Shown: positions 35,012 to 44,948, counted from the stretch's first letter. The stretch is 64,000 nucleotides of DNA from Ramlibacter agri (GCF_012927085.1 NZ_JABBFX010000003.1:1134150-1198149), one strand, 5' to 3'. Notes: generated by a model not told the origin, from the sequence alone. Translations and numbers: made by a program.

Positions 35012-35458
35012 ATGAACGCTCCCGCCTCCTCCTCCCCGGCCGCGGGCCGCGACCAGGTACGCCCGGCCGACGGCTACGCGGGTGATGTCACTCCCGAACT
35101 GGCCTGCCGATGGTGGCAGGCCGGCGACGCCGTCCTGGTGGACGTGCGCACCGATGCCGAACGCGAATGGGTCGGCTTCGTCCCCGGCGCCGTGCCGCTG
35201 GCCTGGAAGCAATGGCCCGGCATGCAGGTCGACGCCGCCTACGGCGAGCACCTGCGCGCCGCCGTCCCGGCCGGCAAGAAAGTGGTGCTGCTGTGCCGCA
35301 GCGGCGTCCGCTCCATCGCCGCGGCCAAGGCCGCCGCCCAGGCCGGTTTCGAGGCCTACAACATCCTCGAAGGCTTCGAAGGCGACACCGACGAAGAAGG
35401 CCACCGCAACCGCAAGGGCGGCTGGCGCCTGCGCGGCCTGCCCTGGCGGCAGAACTGA
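35012..35458 (+). CDS. Rhodanese-like sulfurtransferase domain protein
   Basis: 148 aa single-domain rhodanese. Fold elements: [23 protein letters not shown] and the active-site loop [17 protein letters not shown] with catalytic Cys. Such proteins move sulfane sulfur in the cytoplasm. It ends 23 nt before argJ; an operonic link is possible but no functional link is evident. Confidence 0.9.
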   Translation: MNAPASSSPAAGRDQVRPADGYAGDVTPELACRWWQAGDAVLVDVRTDAEREWVGFVPGAVPLAWKQWPGMQVDAAYGEHLRAAVPAGKKVVLLCRSGVRSIAAAKAAAQAGFEAYNILEGFEGDTDEEGHRNRKGGWRLRGLPWRQN

Positions 35459-35481
35459 ACTCCTCTCCTGAAAGCGAACCC

Positions 35482-36708
35482 ATGGCAGTCAACCTGAGCG
35501 CGCCCAGCGCGGCCTCGCTGCACCCCGTGCCCGGCGTCTCCATCGGCGTCGCCGAGGCGAACGTCCGCAAGGCCAACCGCAAGGACCTCACCGTGTTCCT
35601 GCTGGAGCCGGGCGCTTCGGTCGGTGGCGTCTTCACCCAGAACCGCTTCTGCGCCGCCCCGGTGCAGGTGTGCCGCGAGCACCTGGCCAGCGGCGACATC
35701 CGCGCGCTCGTCATCAACACCGGCAACGCCAATGCCGGCACCGGCGAGGACGGCCTGGTGCGCGCTCGCCAGACCTGCATCGCCGCCGCGCGCCTGCTGA
35801 ACCTGGCGCCGGAACAGGTGCTGCCGTTCTCCACCGGCGTGATCATGGAACCGCTGCCGGTGGACCGCATCGAGAAGGGCTTGCCGGCCGCCATCGACGA
35901 CGCCCAGCCGCAGCACTGGCTGCGGGCCGCCGAAGGCATCATGACCACCGACACCATCGCCAAGGCCTTCAGCCGCCAGGTGCAGGTGGACGGCGTGACC
36001 GTCACCGTCACCGGCATCAGCAAGGGCGCCGGCATGATCCGGCCCAACATGGCGACCATGCTGGGTTTCCTGGCCACCGATGCCCAGGTCGACGCCAGGC
36101 TGCTGCCGGCGCTGGCCTTCGAACTGGCGGAAGGTTCGTTCAACCGCGCCACGGTCGACGGCGACACCTCCACCAACGACTCCTTCATTGTCATCGCCAG
36201 CAACAAGGCGAAGCACGCGAAGATCACTTCGCTGGACACGCCGGCAGGCCAGGCGCTGAAGGGCGCGATGCTGGAAGTGGCGCGCCTGCTGGCGCAAGCC
36301 ATCGTGCGCGACGGCGAGGGCGCGACCAAGTTCATCACGGTCCGCGTCGAGGGCGGCAAGACCGGCGCCGAATGCCGCCAGGTCGCGTACGCCATCGCGC
36401 ACTCGCCGCTGGTGAAGACCGCCTTCTTCGCCAGCGACCCCAACCTGGGCCGCATCCTGGCGGCGGTCGGCTACGCCGGCATCACCGACCTGGACCAGAC
36501 GAAGATCGACCTCTACCTCGACGACGTGCACGTGGCCGTCGGCGGCGGCCGCAACCCGTCCTACCGCGAGGAAGACGGCCAGCGCGTGATGAAGCAGAGC
36601 GAGATTACCGTGCGCGTCGTCCTGGGCCGCGGCAATGCCGCCGACCAGGTGTGGACCTGCGACTTCAGCCACGACTACGTGAGCATCAACGCCGACTACC
36701 GTTCATGA
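35482..36708 (+). CDS. argJ: Bifunctional glutamate N-acetyltransferase / ornithine acetyltransferase
   Basis: 408 aa precursor. ArgJ self-cleaves before the Thr in PNMATMLGF to give alpha and beta chains; the motif is intact here. It transfers acetyl from N-acetylornithine to glutamate, recycling acetyl groups in arginine synthesis. Other family segments: [35 protein letters not shown] and the C-terminal [14 protein letters not shown]. The ATG at 35482 matches the family; its stop overlaps the next gene (ATGA). Confidence 0.97.
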   Translation: MAVNLSAPSAASLHPVPGVSIGVAEANVRKANRKDLTVFLLEPGASVGGVFTQNRFCAAPVQVCREHLASGDIRALVINTGNANAGTGEDGLVRARQTCIAAARLLNLAPEQVLPFSTGVIMEPLPVDRIEKGLPAAIDDAQPQHWLRAAEGIMTTDTIAKAFSRQVQVDGVTVTVTGISKGAGMIRPNMATMLGFLATDAQVDARLLPALAFELAEGSFNRATVDGDTSTNDSFIVIASNKAKHAKITSLDTPAGQALKGAMLEVARLLAQAIVRDGEGATKFITVRVEGGKTGAECRQVAYAIAHSPLVKTAFFASDPNLGRILAAVGYAGITDLDQTKIDLYLDDVHVAVGGGRNPSYREEDGQRVMKQSEITVRVVLGRGNAADQVWTCDFSHDYVSINADYRS

Positions 36709-37577
36709 CCGACAAGTTCGACACGCTGATCGCGCGCGCCATGACACTGCTCGATCGCCTCGAAGCGGTCCTGCCGCAACCGCTGTCCGCCCCCGACTGG
36801 AACGAGTCCATCGCCTGGCGCTATCGCAAGCGCGCGAGCGGCCATGGCGTGCTGGAACCGGTGCGCCACGTCGCCAGCATCGCGCTGGACGACCTGAAGG
36901 AGATCGAGCCGCAGAAGGAGAAGATCCAGCGCAACACGCTGCAGTTCGTGCAGGGCCACCCGGCCAACAACGTGCTGCTGACCGGCGCGCGCGGCACCGG
37001 CAAGTCTTCGCTGGTGAAGGCCTGCCTCAACGAGTATGCGAAGCAGGGCCTGCGCCTGATCGAGATCGACAAGGCCGACATGGTGGACCTGCCGGACGTC
37101 ATCGACATCGTCTCCAGCCGGCCCGAGAAGTTCATGGTCTTCTGCGACGACCTGAGCTTCGAGGAGGGCGAGCCGGGCTACAAGGCGCTGAAATCCATCC
37201 TGGACGGCTCGGTGGCCGCGGCCACGCCCAACGTGCTGATCTACGCCACCAGCAACCGGCGCCACCTGCTGCCGGAGTACATGAAGGAAAACCTCACCTA
37301 CAAGCACACCGACGACGGCGAGGTGCATCCGGGCGAGGTGGTGGAAGAGAAGATCTCGCTGTCCGAGCGCTTCGGCCTGTGGGTGAGCTTCTATCCCTTC
37401 AGCCAGGACGAATACCTGCACATCTGCGCGACCTGGCTGGCGCACTTCGGCGTGCCAGCGGCGGAGATCGAAGCGGCGCGGCCCGAAGCGCTGGTGTGGG
37501 CGCTGGAGCGCGCCTCGCGCAGCGGCCGCGTGGCCTACCAGTTCGCGCGTGACTACGCCGGACGGCATCACGCATGA
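36705..37577 (+). CDS. DUF815-type P-loop ATPase
   Basis: 290 aa AAA-like ATPase. Walker A is [15 protein letters not shown] and Walker [15 protein letters not shown]; the [17 protein letters not shown] sensor segment is typical of DUF815 proteins. The family is widespread in Burkholderiales but has no settled function. It overlaps argJ upstream and the Nudix gene downstream by 4 nt each, so the three are probably co-translated. Confidence 0.9.
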   Translation: MTDKFDTLIARAMTLLDRLEAVLPQPLSAPDWNESIAWRYRKRASGHGVLEPVRHVASIALDDLKEIEPQKEKIQRNTLQFVQGHPANNVLLTGARGTGKSSLVKACLNEYAKQGLRLIEIDKADMVDLPDVIDIVSSRPEKFMVFCDDLSFEEGEPGYKALKSILDGSVAAATPNVLIYATSNRRHLLPEYMKENLTYKHTDDGEVHPGEVVEEKISLSERFGLWVSFYPFSQDEYLHICATWLAHFGVPAAEIEAARPEALVWALERASRSGRVAYQFARDYAGRHHA

Positions 37578-38047
37578 CCGGGAAGCCGGTGCTCGTCGCC
37601 CACGGTGATCGTCCGCGTGAAGGCGGCCCGGATCGCAAGGAGGTCGAGGTCGCGGTCGGCGTACTCATTCGAGCGGACGGTGCCTTTCTGCTCACCTCGC
37701 GTCCCGCGGGCAAGGTGTACGAGGGCTACTGGGAATATCCCGGCGGCAAAGTGGAAGCCGGCGAGACGGTGGAACAGGCGCTGCGGCGCGAGCTGATCGA
37801 GGAGATCGGCGTCACCATTGGCGCCGTGCATCCGTGGAAAGTCGAGCGCGTCGACTATCCGCATGCGCTCGTGCGCCTGAACTTCTGCAAGGTCTACGAG
37901 TGGACCGGCGAACTGCACATGCACGAGGGGCAGCAGTACGCGTGGCAGCAGTTGCCGGTGACGGTGCAGCCCGTGTTGCCGGGGACGGTGCCGGTGCTTC
38001 AGTGGTTCGCCGAGGAACGCGGCTTCGAAGGGCCGACGCACTCCTGA
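37574..38047 (+). CDS. mutT: Nudix hydrolase, MutT-like (8-oxo-dGTP pyrophosphatase)
   Basis: 157 aa. The Nudix box [23 protein letters not shown] is complete (metal-binding REXXEE). The surrounding [23 protein letters not shown] region, with the Tyr/Trp-rich substrate loop, is like MutT, which removes oxidised dGTP. The N-terminal 20 residues are longer than in E. coli MutT. It converges with yacG, with 7 nt between stops. Another Nudix substrate is possible. Confidence 0.85.
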   Translation: MTGKPVLVAHGDRPREGGPDRKEVEVAVGVLIRADGAFLLTSRPAGKVYEGYWEYPGGKVEAGETVEQALRRELIEEIGVTIGAVHPWKVERVDYPHALVRLNFCKVYEWTGELHMHEGQQYAWQQLPVTVQPVLPGTVPVLQWFAEERGFEGPTHS

Positions 38048-38054
38048 CCCGGAA

Positions 38055-38261
38055 CTATTGTTCCTTCGGATCCCCGAAGGGCAGGTCGTCCGGCGGCGTC
38101 TCGTCGGGCATGCGAAAACTCTCGCTGGCCCACGCGCCCAGGTCCATGTTCTTGCAGCGCTCGCTGCAGAAGGGGCGGAAGGGATTGCTGGGCGCGTACA
38201 CGCTGTCGCCGCTGCAGGCGGGGCAGCGCACGAGACGGGGCTTCGCGCTACGGGTGGCCAT
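38055..38261 (-). CDS. yacG: DNA gyrase inhibitor YacG (zinc finger)
   Basis: 68 aa. Four-Cys zinc site CPAC ... CSERC with the family tail [15 protein letters not shown]. In E. coli it binds GyrB and blocks gyrase DNA binding. It is the last gene of the pil-coaE-zapD-yacG cluster; its ATG overlaps the zapD stop by one base. Confidence 0.93.
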   Translation of the reverse strand: MATRSAKPRLVRCPACSGDSVYAPSNPFRPFCSERCKNMDLGAWASESFRMPDETPPDDLPFGDPKEQ

Positions 38262-39013
38262 CAAGCGCAGAGCGTCAGCTCGAAGGGGACGCTGTCGGTG
38301 CTGGGCACCATGCGCTCGCTGTCCTGCCGCATCAGGCGCACCGAGGCGATCAAGCGGTTGCCGCTGATTTCCGGCACCAGGCCCAGGGCCGGGTCGATGC
38401 GCAGGCGCAGCAACTGGAAGGTGCGGCCCTGCGGCAGGTTCTGCTGCAACTGGCCGCCGGTGGCGATCACCTTCTGCGGCATGCCGGTATCGCGCAGCAG
38501 CTTCAGCAGCAGGTGCAGGGCTTCGGCGGTCGGCCCCAGGGTGGAAGCCCAGCGCTCGAGGTCGGCGCGCCGTTCCTCGGCGGAATGGTGCTGCCAGGCG
38601 TAGTAGCCAGGCAGGTCGAATTCGCAGGTGCCCCCCGGGATGCTGGCGCGGCTGCGGATGCTCATGAGCCACTCGTTCTCGGTGAGCGGATGGCCGGCCT
38701 TGCCCGGGGTGCTGTTCAGGGCGCCGAAGCAGCGGTCGATGCGGGCGATGATCTCGTCCAGCACCGCCTCGGACACGCCCGGGTTGCCGCGATAGGCATT
38801 GAGCATGCCCTTCTGCCGCTCGAGGTCCTTCATCGTGTCGGACTTCAGGTCGGCGCGCGCGGCGACGTCCATCACCTCGAAGATGGTGGACAGCGCGAAA
38901 TGGTGGTCCAGCGGGTGGCTGCGGGGAATCAGCTCGCCCAGGCGGCGGAACAGGTGTTCCAACCGCAGGTAGGTCCGGATGCGTTCGTTGAAAGGGTATT
39001 CGTAGAGGATCAC
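38261..39013 (-). CDS. zapD: Cell division protein ZapD
   Basis: 250 aa. Start GTG at 39013 gives [19 protein letters not shown], the family N terminus; the upstream in-frame extension has no similarity to it. Typical segments: [35 protein letters not shown] and [33 protein letters not shown]. ZapD binds the FtsZ C-terminal peptide and bundles Z-ring filaments. A TATGAT box lies about 40 nt upstream. Confidence 0.95.
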   Translation of the reverse strand: MILYEYPFNERIRTYLRLEHLFRRLGELIPRSHPLDHHFALSTIFEVMDVAARADLKSDTMKDLERQKGMLNAYRGNPGVSEAVLDEIIARIDRCFGALNSTPGKAGHPLTENEWLMSIRSRASIPGGTCEFDLPGYYAWQHHSAEERRADLERWASTLGPTAEALHLLLKLLRDTGMPQKVIATGGQLQQNLPQGRTFQLLRLRIDPALGLVPEISGNRLIASVRLMRQDSERMVPSTDSVPFELTLCA

Positions 39014-39053
39014 GCTCGGGCGGTGCGCTTGGGGCTGGCGGCGGCAGGCGCCA

Positions 39054-39656
39054 TCATAGCCCGAAGGATCGTGCCGCCTGTTCCACTTCGCTTCGCAATG
39101 CCGCCAGGGACAACCCTTCGTTGCAAACAACGAGGTCGGCCGCGGCCAGCCGCAGCGCGCGCGGCGCCTGGGCGGCGATGATGGCGCGCACCTGCTCCGG
39201 CGCCAGGGCGCTGCGGGCGACCACCCGCCTCACCTGGGTCTCCGGCTCGCAGTCGACCACCAGCACGCGGTCCAACTGCGCGCGCCAGCGGCCGGATTCC
39301 ACCAGCAGGGGGATGTCGAACACGATGCAGGCCGCGCCTGCGGCCAGCGCGTTCCCGACCTGGCGCTCGATCTCCTGGCCCACCAGCGGATGGATGATGG
39401 CCTCGAGCTGCCGGCGCGCTTCGGGCTGCGCATAGGCGCGTTCGCGCATGCGTTCGCGGTCCAGCGCGCCGTCGGCGGTGACGAACTCCGGGCCGAACTG
39501 CACGCGAATCGCCGGGATCGCCAGCCCGCCCGAGGCCGTGGTGGCGCGCGAGATCGCGTCCGCGTCGACGGGCACGGCCCCGCGTTCCTGCAGCATGGCG
39601 AGCACCGTGCTCTTGCCGCTACCGATGCCACCGGTCAGGCCGATGCGGACGGCCAT
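39054..39656 (-). CDS. coaE: Dephospho-CoA kinase
   Basis: 200 aa. Walker A GLTGGIGSGKSTV; substrate segments DADAISR and DIPLLVESGRW; lid VVDCEPETQVRRVVAR. Performs the last step of coenzyme A synthesis, phosphorylating dephospho-CoA at the 3' hydroxyl. Lies 10 nt downstream of pilD, as in many beta- and gamma-proteobacteria. Confidence 0.96.
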   Translation of the reverse strand: MAVRIGLTGGIGSGKSTVLAMLQERGAVPVDADAISRATTASGGLAIPAIRVQFGPEFVTADGALDRERMRERAYAQPEARRQLEAIIHPLVGQEIERQVGNALAAGAACIVFDIPLLVESGRWRAQLDRVLVVDCEPETQVRRVVARSALAPEQVRAIIAAQAPRALRLAAADLVVCNEGLSLAALRSEVEQAARSFGL

Positions 39657-39666
39657 GCTTTCTTCC

Positions 39667-40533
39667 TCAGTGCGAGCCGAAGGGGAAGGCGAAGGGCAGC
39701 AGGTCCGGCACCGCCGCCGGGCCCAGCACGAAGCACAGCATGCCGGCGCCGGCCAGGTAGGGGCCGAAGGGCATGGGGATGTCCTTGTTGGCGATCTTGC
39801 CCACGACCAGCAGCACGATGCCGAGCACGGCGCCGACGATGGAGGACAGCAGCACGATGGCCAGCAGGTATTCCGCTCCGAACCAGGCCCCCAGCGCGGC
39901 CAGCAGCTTGAAGTCGCCGTAGCCCATGCCTTCCTTGCCGGTGGCCAGCTTGAACAGCTGGAAGATCACCCAGAACACCAGGTAGCCCAGCGCAGCGCCC
40001 CACACCGCCGAAACCAGCGCCACGCCGGTGAAGCCCACCGCCGAAGCGAGCAGGCCCAGCCACAGCAGCGTGTAGTTGAGGTCGTCGGGCAGGATCTGGG
40101 TGTCGAAGTCGATCAGGAACTGGCAGATCAGCAGCGCCGCGAAGGCCGCCCAGGCCGCCGCGTGCAGCGTGAAGCCGAAGCGCCAGCCGCACAGCGCGAA
40201 CAGGGCAGCCGTCACCAGCTCCACGACCGGGTAGCGCATGCCGATCCTGGTGCCGCATTGCGAGCACTTGCCGCGCAGCACCAGGTAGCTCAGCACCGGG
40301 ATGTTCTCGTACCAGCGGATCTGGTGGCCGCACTGGCGGCAGCGCGAGCGCGGCGTCACCAGGTTGAAGGTGTCGGTCTCGGCGACCGGCTGGCCGGTGA
40401 AGTCCGCGGCTTCCGCGGCCCATTGCCGCTCCAGCATCTTGGGGAAGCGGTAGATGACGACGTTGAGGAAGCTCCCCACGAGCAGGCCGAAGACGCCGGC
40501 CAGCGCGGCGTCGAGCACGAAACCATCCAGCAT
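39667..40533 (-). CDS. pilD: Prepilin peptidase / N-methyltransferase PilD
   Basis: 288 aa inner-membrane aspartyl protease that trims and N-methylates type IV prepilins. N-terminal cytoplasmic loop with four Cys (CRQCGHQ, CSQCG), and the two catalytic Asp in LIDFDTQILPDDL and GMGYGDFK. About eight membrane segments. The ATG at 40533 touches the pilC stop; the alternative frame upstream belongs to pilC. Confidence 0.96.
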   Translation of the reverse strand: MLDGFVLDAALAGVFGLLVGSFLNVVIYRFPKMLERQWAAEAADFTGQPVAETDTFNLVTPRSRCRQCGHQIRWYENIPVLSYLVLRGKCSQCGTRIGMRYPVVELVTAALFALCGWRFGFTLHAAAWAAFAALLICQFLIDFDTQILPDDLNYTLLWLGLLASAVGFTGVALVSAVWGAALGYLVFWVIFQLFKLATGKEGMGYGDFKLLAALGAWFGAEYLLAIVLLSSIVGAVLGIVLLVVGKIANKDIPMPFGPYLAGAGMLCFVLGPAAVPDLLPFAFPFGSH

Positions 40534-41747
40534 CAGACCACCGAACCCAGCTTGAAGATAGGCAGGTACATCGACACCACGATGCCGCCGATCAGGCCGC
40601 CCAGGAACACGATGATGATCGGCTCCATCAGGCTCGAGAGGCCGGCCACCATGTCGTCCACTTCCGCTTCGTAGAAGTCGGCCGCCTTGCCCAGCATGTG
40701 GTCGATGGAGCCGGATTCCTCGCCGATCGCGCACATCTGCAGCACCATCGACGGGAACACGTTGGCGTTGGACATCGCCGCGGTCAGGCTGGTGCCGGTG
40801 GACACCTCCTGCTGGATCCGCGCCGTGGCGGTGGCGTACACGGAATTCCCGGAGGCGCCGCCCACGGAGTCCAGCGCTTCCACCAGCGGCACGCCGGCGG
40901 CGAACATGGTGGCCAGCGTGCGGGTCCAGCGGGCAATGACCGACTTGTAGACCAGGTCGCCGAACACCGGCAGCTTGAGCATCAGGCGGTCCATGAAGGC
41001 CTGCATCTTCTCGTTGCGCCTCCAGGCCTGCATGAAGAAGTACAGGCCGCCACCCAGGCCGCCGAAGATCAGCCACCACCACTTCACGAAGAACTCGGAC
41101 AGGGCGATCACGAACAGCGTGGGCGCGGGCAGGTCGGCGCCGAAGGAGCTGAACACCTCCTTGAACGCCGGGATCACGAAGATCATGATCACGGACACCA
41201 CGACGAAGGCCACCACGACCACCGAGATCGGGTACATCAGCGCCGACTTGATCTTGGACTTGATCGCCTCGGTCTTTTCCATGTAGGTGGCCAGGCGGTC
41301 CAGCAGGCTTTCCAGGATACCGGCCGCTTCACCGGCTTCCACCAGGTTGCAGTACAGGCTGTCGAAGTACAGCGGGTACTTGCGGAACGCCGCCGACAGC
41401 GACGTGCCGGTCTCGACGTCGGTGCGGACGTCGTTCAGCAGCTTGGTGACGCTGGCGTTGGCGTTGCCGCGGCCCACGATGTCGAAGGCCTGCAGCAGCG
41501 GCACGCCGGCCTTCATCATGGTCGCCAGCTGCCGGGTGAAGATCGCGATGTCCTTCGGCTTGATCTTCTTGCCGGAGCGCATGCGGCGCTTCTTGATCTT
41601 GGACGGCGTCACGCCCTGCCTGCGCAGGGACGACATGACCTGGTTCTCGCCCGCGGCGCGCGTCTCGCCGCGCACCTGCTTGCCGTTGCGATCCCGACCT
41701 TCCCATTCGAAAACGAACTCGGTGATCTTCGTTGTTGCCGTAGCCAT
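40533..41747 (-). CDS. pilC: Type IV pilus inner-membrane platform protein PilC
   Basis: 404 aa. Two repeated T2SF/PilC domains (about 70-193 and 275-397) with three membrane segments; motifs FTRQLATMMKAGVPLLQAFDIV and WTRTLATMFAAGVPLVEALDSV show the duplication. It connects the PilB and PilT motors to pilus assembly. Lies 38 nt after pilB. Confidence 0.96.
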   Translation of the reverse strand: MATATTKITEFVFEWEGRDRNGKQVRGETRAAGENQVMSSLRRQGVTPSKIKKRRMRSGKKIKPKDIAIFTRQLATMMKAGVPLLQAFDIVGRGNANASVTKLLNDVRTDVETGTSLSAAFRKYPLYFDSLYCNLVEAGEAAGILESLLDRLATYMEKTEAIKSKIKSALMYPISVVVVAFVVVSVIMIFVIPAFKEVFSSFGADLPAPTLFVIALSEFFVKWWWLIFGGLGGGLYFFMQAWRRNEKMQAFMDRLMLKLPVFGDLVYKSVIARWTRTLATMFAAGVPLVEALDSVGGASGNSVYATATARIQQEVSTGTSLTAAMSNANVFPSMVLQMCAIGEESGSIDHMLGKAADFYEAEVDDMVAGLSSLMEPIIIVFLGGLIGGIVVSMYLPIFKLGSVV

Positions 41748-41785
41748 GGGGGCTCCTCTTACGACTCTCTCGTTTTATTCGTGCG

Positions 41786-43522
41786 TCACGACTCGTTCGT
41801 GCAGGCCAGCACTTCCTCGAGGGATGTGAGGCCCTGCTTGACCTTGTGCAGGCCCGATTCGCGCAGGCTGCGCACGCCTTCCTGCTTCGCCTGCTTCGCG
41901 ATCTCCAGCGCGCTGCCGTCGGCGAGGATGATGCGCTGCATGTCCTCGCTGATCGGCATCACCTGGTAGATGCCCACCCGGCCCTTGTAGCCGTTGTTGC
42001 AGGCGCTGCAGCCCACGGGGTGGTAGGGCGTCCAGCTGCCGTCGACGTCTTCCTCCTTGAAGCCCGCGTCCAGCAGCGTCTCGTAGGGGATGTCCATCGG
42101 CTTCTTGCACTGGACGCACAGGCGGCGCGCCAGGCGCTGCGCCGTGATCAGGATCACGGACGAAGCGATGTTGAAGGGCGCGATGCCCATGTTGCGCATC
42201 CGGGTCAGCGTGGTCGGCGCGTCGTTGGTGTGCAGCGTGGACATCACCAAGTGGCCGGTCTGGGCGGCCTTGATGGCGATGTCGGCGGTTTCCAGGTCCC
42301 GGATTTCGCCCACCATGATGATGTCCGGATCCTGGCGCAGGAAGGCCTTCAGCGCCACCGAGAAGGTCAGGCCCGCCTTGTCGTTCACGTTCACCTGGTT
42401 CACGCCAGGCAAGTTGATTTCCGCCGGGTCTTCCGCGGTGGAAATGTTCACGCCCGGCTTGTTCAGCAGGTTCAGGCAGGTGTACAGCGACACCGTCTTG
42501 CCGGAGCCCGTGGGCCCGGTTACCAGGATCATGCCGTAGGGGCGGCCGATGGCCTCCATCAGGCGTTCCTTCTCCTCGGGCTCGTAGCCCAGGGCGTCGA
42601 TGCCCAGCCTGGCGGAGCTCGGGTCGAGAATACGGATCACGATCTTCTCGCCGAACAGCGTCGGCAAGGTCGAGACCCGGAAGTCGATGACACGGTCGGC
42701 GCTGACCTTCAGCTTCATCCGGCCGTCCTGCGGCACCCGCTTCTCGGAGATGTCCATGCGGGAGATCACCTTGATGCGGGAGGCCAGCTTGTCCTTGATC
42801 GCGGCCGGCGGCGAGGCGATCTCGCGCAGCTCGCCGTCGATGCGGAAGCGGACGCGGTAGGTGTGCTCGAAGGGCTCGAAGTGCAGGTCCGACGCGCGGG
42901 CGCCGATGGCGTCCAGCAGCATCTTGTGCAGGAACTTGACGACCGGCGCGTCGTCGACGTCGGAGACGGCGCCCTGGTCCTCCTCCTGGTTCGTCGTGTC
43001 CATGCTGGACTCGTCGAACTCGAAGTCGTCGCCGATGATGCTGTCCATCGCCTCCGAGGTGGAGGTGCCGACGGCCTCGACCATCTTGGTCAGCTTGTCG
43101 TACTCCGCGATGATCCAGTCCACGCCCATCTGGGTGGCGAACTTGATCTTCTCGGCGGCCTGCTGGTCCGACGGGTCGGCGGTGGCGACGATCAGGCGGT
43201 TGTTGCGCTTGGACAGGACCACCACGCGGAAGTCCTGGCTGATCCGGCCATCCAGGAGGCCTTTGGGCAGGCGCTGGATGTCGAGGGCGTCCAGGTCCAG
43301 CAGCGGCGCGCCGAAGGCGGCCGACATCGTGTGGGCGAGGTCGGCGGCGGAGACGGCGCCGGTGCCGGTGAGCTCGGCGATGAAGCTGATGCGCTTGGTC
43401 TGGGCCTTGCGGTAGATCTCTTCGGCGGACTTCTGCCCCAGCTTCCCGGCGGAAATGAGGGCGCGCGCGAGGCCCGGCAACGCTACGGCTGTGGCTTCAG
43501 TGGCGGGATCGACGGCGGCCAT
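41786..43522 (-). CDS. pilB: Type IV pilus assembly ATPase PilB
   Basis: 578 aa hexameric extension motor. N-terminal GspE/MshEN domain (about 1-150), then the secretion ATPase: Asp box DIHFEP-like SDLHFEPFEHTYRVRFR, Walker A VTGPTGSGKTVSLY, Asp-rich box MVGEIRDLETADIA, His box HLVMSTLHTNDA, and a zinc tetracysteine (CVQC ... CSAC). The gene begins the pilBCD-coaE-zapD-yacG cluster. Confidence 0.97.
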   Translation of the reverse strand: MAAVDPATEATAVALPGLARALISAGKLGQKSAEEIYRKAQTKRISFIAELTGTGAVSAADLAHTMSAAFGAPLLDLDALDIQRLPKGLLDGRISQDFRVVVLSKRNNRLIVATADPSDQQAAEKIKFATQMGVDWIIAEYDKLTKMVEAVGTSTSEAMDSIIGDDFEFDESSMDTTNQEEDQGAVSDVDDAPVVKFLHKMLLDAIGARASDLHFEPFEHTYRVRFRIDGELREIASPPAAIKDKLASRIKVISRMDISEKRVPQDGRMKLKVSADRVIDFRVSTLPTLFGEKIVIRILDPSSARLGIDALGYEPEEKERLMEAIGRPYGMILVTGPTGSGKTVSLYTCLNLLNKPGVNISTAEDPAEINLPGVNQVNVNDKAGLTFSVALKAFLRQDPDIIMVGEIRDLETADIAIKAAQTGHLVMSTLHTNDAPTTLTRMRNMGIAPFNIASSVILITAQRLARRLCVQCKKPMDIPYETLLDAGFKEEDVDGSWTPYHPVGCSACNNGYKGRVGIYQVMPISEDMQRIILADGSALEIAKQAKQEGVRSLRESGLHKVKQGLTSLEEVLACTNES

Positions 43523-43544
43523 GGACGGTGTTGTTCAACGTATG

Positions 43545-43573
43545 GATACAAGACTTCCCAGAATGGAAGTCAA
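43545..43573 (-). promoter_or_regulatory. Possible pilB promoter with inverted repeat
   Basis: Upstream of pilB a TTGACT -35-like box (43568-43573, minus strand) overlaps a 7-6-7 inverted repeat, GACTTCC/GGAAGTC at 43552-43571. The -10 candidate (TGTATC) is weak. The palindrome could be an operator. Confidence 0.3.
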
Positions 43574-43712
43574 TTGCGATCATCCCGAAAAGCCGAGGTG
43601 GTGTAAACGATCGAGTGGCTTATGGGGGGCGAGCAGTTGGTAGGAAGTCACGCCTTGGGGGATGATGCACCCGTTTGGCAATGGCTTGTTACTTCCGGCG
43701 TGGCGGATGCCG

Positions 43713-43746
43713 CAAAAAGAAACGGCCCGCCGAATGGCGGGCCGTT
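43713..43746 (-). terminator. Intrinsic terminator downstream of tRNA-Pro
   Basis: On the minus strand an 11-bp stem (AACGGCCCGCC/GGCGGGCCGTT) with a 4-nt loop is followed by TTTCTTTTTG. It ends the ispB-tRNA transcript. Confidence 0.8.
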
Positions 43747-43758
43747 CATGAGGATTCC

Positions 43759-43835
43759 TGGTCGGGGTGAGAGGATTCGAACCTCCGGCCTCTACGTCCC
43801 GAACGTAGCGCTCTACCAGGCTAAGCTACACCCCG
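43759..43835 (-). tRNA. tRNA-Pro (anticodon CGG), CCA encoded
   Basis: 77 nt on the minus strand. Acceptor CGGGGTG/CACCCCG, anticodon stem CTACG/CGTAG with loop TTCGGGA (anticodon CGG), T arm GGAGG-TTCGAAT-CCTCT, and 3' CCA in the genome. It reads CCG, a frequent proline codon in this GC-rich genome. It sits 30 nt after the ispB stop on the same strand, so the two are probably co-transcribed. Confidence 0.95.
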
Positions 43836-43865
43836 ATTTTCTGCGACTGCGTCGCTGCTGATTAC

Positions 43866-44849
43866 TCAGTTGCGTCGCTGCAGCAGTGAAGCCGCTAATT
43901 GTACCAGAGCTGTGGCGTGTTCATTTCGCGGCAGCAAATTTGCAGCTTCGATCGCGCGTTGCGCTTCGGCCGCCGCGGCTTCCTGCGCCACTTCGAGCGA
44001 ACCCGTTTCGCGCACGATGGCCACGATGCGATCGAGTTCGCCCACGGCGCTTTCCTCGATGGCGTGGCGGATCACCGCGCGCTGCTCCTCGGTGCCGCGG
44101 CGCATGGCTGCAATCAGGGGCAGCGTGACCTTGCCTTCGCGCAGGTCGTCGCCGAGGTTCTTGCCCAACTCTTCGACTTCGCCCGCGTAATCGAGCACGT
44201 CGTCGATCACCTGGAACGCGGTGCCCAGCGCCTGGCCGTAGGTGGCGCAGGCCTCTTCGATTTCGCGCGGCGCGCCGGCAAGCACGGCGCCCAGGCGCGC
44301 GCTGGCTTCGAACAGCTTGGCGGTCTTGGAGCGGATCACCTGCAGGTAGCCCGCCTCGTCGAGGTTGGGGTCGTGCATGTTCATCAGCTGCATGACCTCG
44401 CCCTCGGCGATCACGTTGGTGGCTTCGGCCAGGATCTCCATCACGCGCATGTCGTGCGCGTCCAGCATCATCTGGAAGGCGCGCGAATAGAGGAAGTCAC
44501 CCACCAGCACGCTGGCCGGGTTGCCGAAGGACTGGTTGGCGGTGGCGCGGCCGCGGCGCAAGGTGGAGTCGTCCACCACGTCGTCGTGCAGCAAGGTCGC
44601 GGTGTGGATGAACTCCACCACCGCGGCGAGGTTGAAGCGCTGGAAGCCCTGGTAGCCCAGCGCGCCGCATACCAATAGCAGCAGGGCGGGGCGCAGCCGC
44701 TTGCCGCCGGAGGAGATGATGTAGCGCGAGACCTGGCCCACCAGCGGCACGCCCGAGTCCAGGCGCTGGCCGATGACGGCATCGACCTCTCGCATGTCTG
44801 CGGTGATCAGGGAAAGTACGGAGGATGCGCTTGGGGAGGAGTCGGTCAA
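43866..44849 (-). CDS. ispB: Octaprenyl diphosphate synthase (polyprenyl synthetase)
   Basis: 327 aa. Chain-elongating prenyltransferase with aspartate-rich motifs LLHDDVVDDST (first) and FQVIDDVLDYAG (second), plus SSGGKRLRPAL. It makes the C40-type side chain of ubiquinone. Start TTG at 44849 gives 327 aa; an ATG at codon 19 is an alternative. Divergent from rplU, the usual arrangement in proteobacteria. Confidence 0.93.
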   Translation of the reverse strand: MTDSSPSASSVLSLITADMREVDAVIGQRLDSGVPLVGQVSRYIISSGGKRLRPALLLLVCGALGYQGFQRFNLAAVVEFIHTATLLHDDVVDDSTLRRGRATANQSFGNPASVLVGDFLYSRAFQMMLDAHDMRVMEILAEATNVIAEGEVMQLMNMHDPNLDEAGYLQVIRSKTAKLFEASARLGAVLAGAPREIEEACATYGQALGTAFQVIDDVLDYAGEVEELGKNLGDDLREGKVTLPLIAAMRRGTEEQRAVIRHAIEESAVGELDRIVAIVRETGSLEVAQEAAAAEAQRAIEAANLLPRNEHATALVQLAASLLQRRN

Positions 44850-44872
44850 AACAAGGCCTGCTTTTGCGCAGG

Positions 44873-44878
44873 ATTATA
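44873..44878 (-). promoter_or_regulatory. -10 box of ispB
   Basis: A perfect TATAAT on the minus strand, 23 nt before the TTG start of ispB. The -35 region is not well matched. Confidence 0.5.
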
Positions 44879-44919
44879 GGAAGGGCCTACGGCCCCGCTG
44901 GCCCGGCCCGGGCGCTGTC

Positions 44920-44948
44920 TTGTGAGCAGTCACCAACTATGCTATAAT
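44920..44948 (+). promoter_or_regulatory. rplU-rpmA promoter
   Basis: TTGTGA (44920-44925) and TATAAT (44943-44948), spacer 17 nt: a strong sigma-70 promoter. The roughly 65-nt leader contains a small hairpin (GATCCC-TTT-GGGATC, 44988-45002) and a GAAGAGG ribosome site before rplU. Confidence 0.85.

Noticed and set aside
43622..43861. 79-codon plus-strand frame across the tRNA region
   Set aside because: It reads through the antisense of a tRNA and its terminator; no ribosome site and no similarity.
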